A stretch of DNA of 6,794 nucleotides from Erythrobacter sp. Lineage in GTDB: Bacteria; Pseudomonadota; Alphaproteobacteria; Sphingomonadales; Sphingomonadaceae. The position numbers and the translations under genes are program-made. Position 1 is the first letter of the stretch; each line of letters opens with the position of its first letter. Of the stretch, positions 5,978-6,794 are shown piece by piece. The stretch covers positions 10,866-17,659 of the forward strand of contig JANQTR010000102.1 in the NCBI GenBank assembly GCA_030731635.1. Reading direction: 5' to 3'. Under the pieces are notes generated by a model. It did no database searches. It worked only from the letters and a program-made list of their open reading frames with translations, and had not been told where the DNA came from.

Positions 5978-6756
5978 TGCCTGACCTTTCCGGGAAGGTC
6001 GCCATCGTAACCGGCTGCGCCAGCGGAATTGGCGCGGCCACCGTGCGGCGGTTGGTGGCCGACGGGGCGCAAGTGCTTGGCACTGATGTCGACGCGGCGC
6101 GCGGGGCGGCCCTGTGCGCCGAGGCTGGCGCGCTGTTTGCGGTGCAGGACGTGTCCGACCGGGCGTTATGGCCCCCAATCGTGGGCCAAGCGGTGGAGGC
6201 CTATGGACGGCTCGATATCCTTGTCAACAATGCCGGGATGGTGTCGGGCGCAGGCATCGGTGACCTTGATGACGATGCGATGTTTGCCGCATGGGACAGG
6301 GTGATCGCCGTCAACCTCAGCGGCACGATGGCAGGCTGCCGCGCCGCCATCGCCGCGATGCGCGCGAACCCCGGCGGCCCCAAAGGCGCGATCGTCAACA
6401 TCGCATCGACCACCGCGATTGCGCCCCTGCCCACCGATGTCGGCTATTCAGCGAGCAAGGGTGCGGTGCGGGTGCTGTCGAAATCGGTCGCGACATGGTG
6501 CGCAAAAGCGGGCCTCAACATCCGCTGCAACACAGTGATCCCCGGCGCGACCCATACCGGCATTCTCGATGCGGCCGAACAGCAGATGCCGGGGTTGATC
6601 GCCGCGGTCGCCGCGACTTCGCCTTTGAACCGCCTCGCCGATCCATCCGAGACAGCCGCCGCCATAGCCTTCCTTGCCAGCGACGAATGCCCCTTCATGA
6701 CCGGGGCAGAAATGCTGGTCGATGGCGCGGCACTGGCGATCCACCCGGGGTTTTAG
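5977..6756 (+). CDS. SDR-family NAD(P)-dependent oxidoreductase (classical)
   Basis: This 259-residue protein is a complete classical short-chain dehydrogenase. It shows the cofactor motif TGCASGIG (12-19), an acidic residue D37 at the end of the second strand (suggesting NAD rather than NADP), NNAG (84-87), and the catalytic tetrad N113, S144, Y157 and K161 in VNL, NIAST and YSASK contexts. The PG turn (189-190) and a C-terminal LVDGA (247-251) follow as expected. The reaction is oxidation of an alcohol or reduction of a ketone; the substrate cannot be read from the sequence. It starts at the ATG overlapping the GST stop by one base, with only a weak upstream CAGG, which fits coupled translation. 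The length is typical (about 250 aa). A hairpin follows 1 base after the stop codon. Confidence 0.92.
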   Translation: MPDLSGKVAIVTGCASGIGAATVRRLVADGAQVLGTDVDAARGAALCAEAGALFAVQDVSDRALWPPIVGQAVEAYGRLDILVNNAGMVSGAGIGDLDDDAMFAAWDRVIAVNLSGTMAGCRAAIAAMRANPGGPKGAIVNIASTTAIAPLPTDVGYSASKGAVRVLSKSVATWCAKAGLNIRCNTVIPGATHTGILDAAEQQMPGLIAAVAATSPLNRLADPSETAAAIAFLASDECPFMTGAEMLVDGAALAIHPGF

Positions 6757-6757
6757 C

Positions 6758-6785
6758 CCCAGTCCGTTCGTGTCGAGCGACCGGG
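6758..6785 (+). terminator. Imperfect hairpin after the GST-SDR pair, possible terminator
   Basis: Directly after the SDR stop, an arm at 6758-6770 pairs with 6774-6785 around a TGT loop. It has twelve pairs (one G-T), with a bulged C at 6764 and one A-C mismatch. A TTTT run begins at 6791, five bases after the stem, and is cut off by the window end. This could be an intrinsic terminator. The core TTCGTGTCGAGCGA also resembles a dispersed palindromic element I recall from sphingomonad genomes, so a REP-like repeat is an alternative. Confidence 0.4.
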
Positions 6786-6794
6786 ATCAGTTTT

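Overview
The window is high-G+C DNA (roughly two thirds G+C by eye), densely packed, with short intergenic gaps and ordinary chromosomal housekeeping or accessory metabolism genes. The protein styles and the base composition suggest an alphaproteobacterium, most likely of the Sphingomonadales/Erythrobacter kind; this is an inference from appearance, not from a search. I see no RNA gene, CRISPR array, insertion sequence, phage gene or origin. No stretch longer than about 160 bases lacks a gene.

Layout from left to right. (1) Positions 1-747, plus strand: the C-terminal part of an atypical SDR/NAD-dependent epimerase of the YeeZ kind, cut by the window edge. It converges on (2), a minus-strand two-gene unit: a PLP-dependent low-specificity L-threonine aldolase (2745 down to 1726) followed by an EamA/DMT-family permease (1729 down to 803), joined by a 4-base ATGA stop/start overlap. 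(3) A small GNAT-type acetyltransferase-like protein (2798-3115, plus) is divergent from the aldolase across a 52-base gap that holds a perfect 12-base palindrome. (4) A minus-strand pair of membrane proteins with bacterial PH domains, equivalent to Bacillus YdbS and YdbT (5173 to 4655 and 4644 to 3112). YdbT and the GNAT gene end tail to tail with their stop codons sharing the palindrome CTAG. (5) A plus-strand pair of a glutathione S-transferase-like protein (5330-5977) and a classical SDR dehydrogenase (5977-6756), overlapping as TAATG and followed by a hairpin at the right edge.

How they may work together: the aldolase and permease are probably translationally coupled, so the permease may carry an amino acid linked to threonine/glycine metabolism. 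YdbS and YdbT probably form one membrane complex. The GST and SDR probably act on related substrates, perhaps in detoxification or catabolism of an unidentified compound. I find no convincing novel system. The items most worth a second look are the coupled aldolase/permease pair, the PH-domain membrane pair outside Firmicutes, and the GST-SDR pair.
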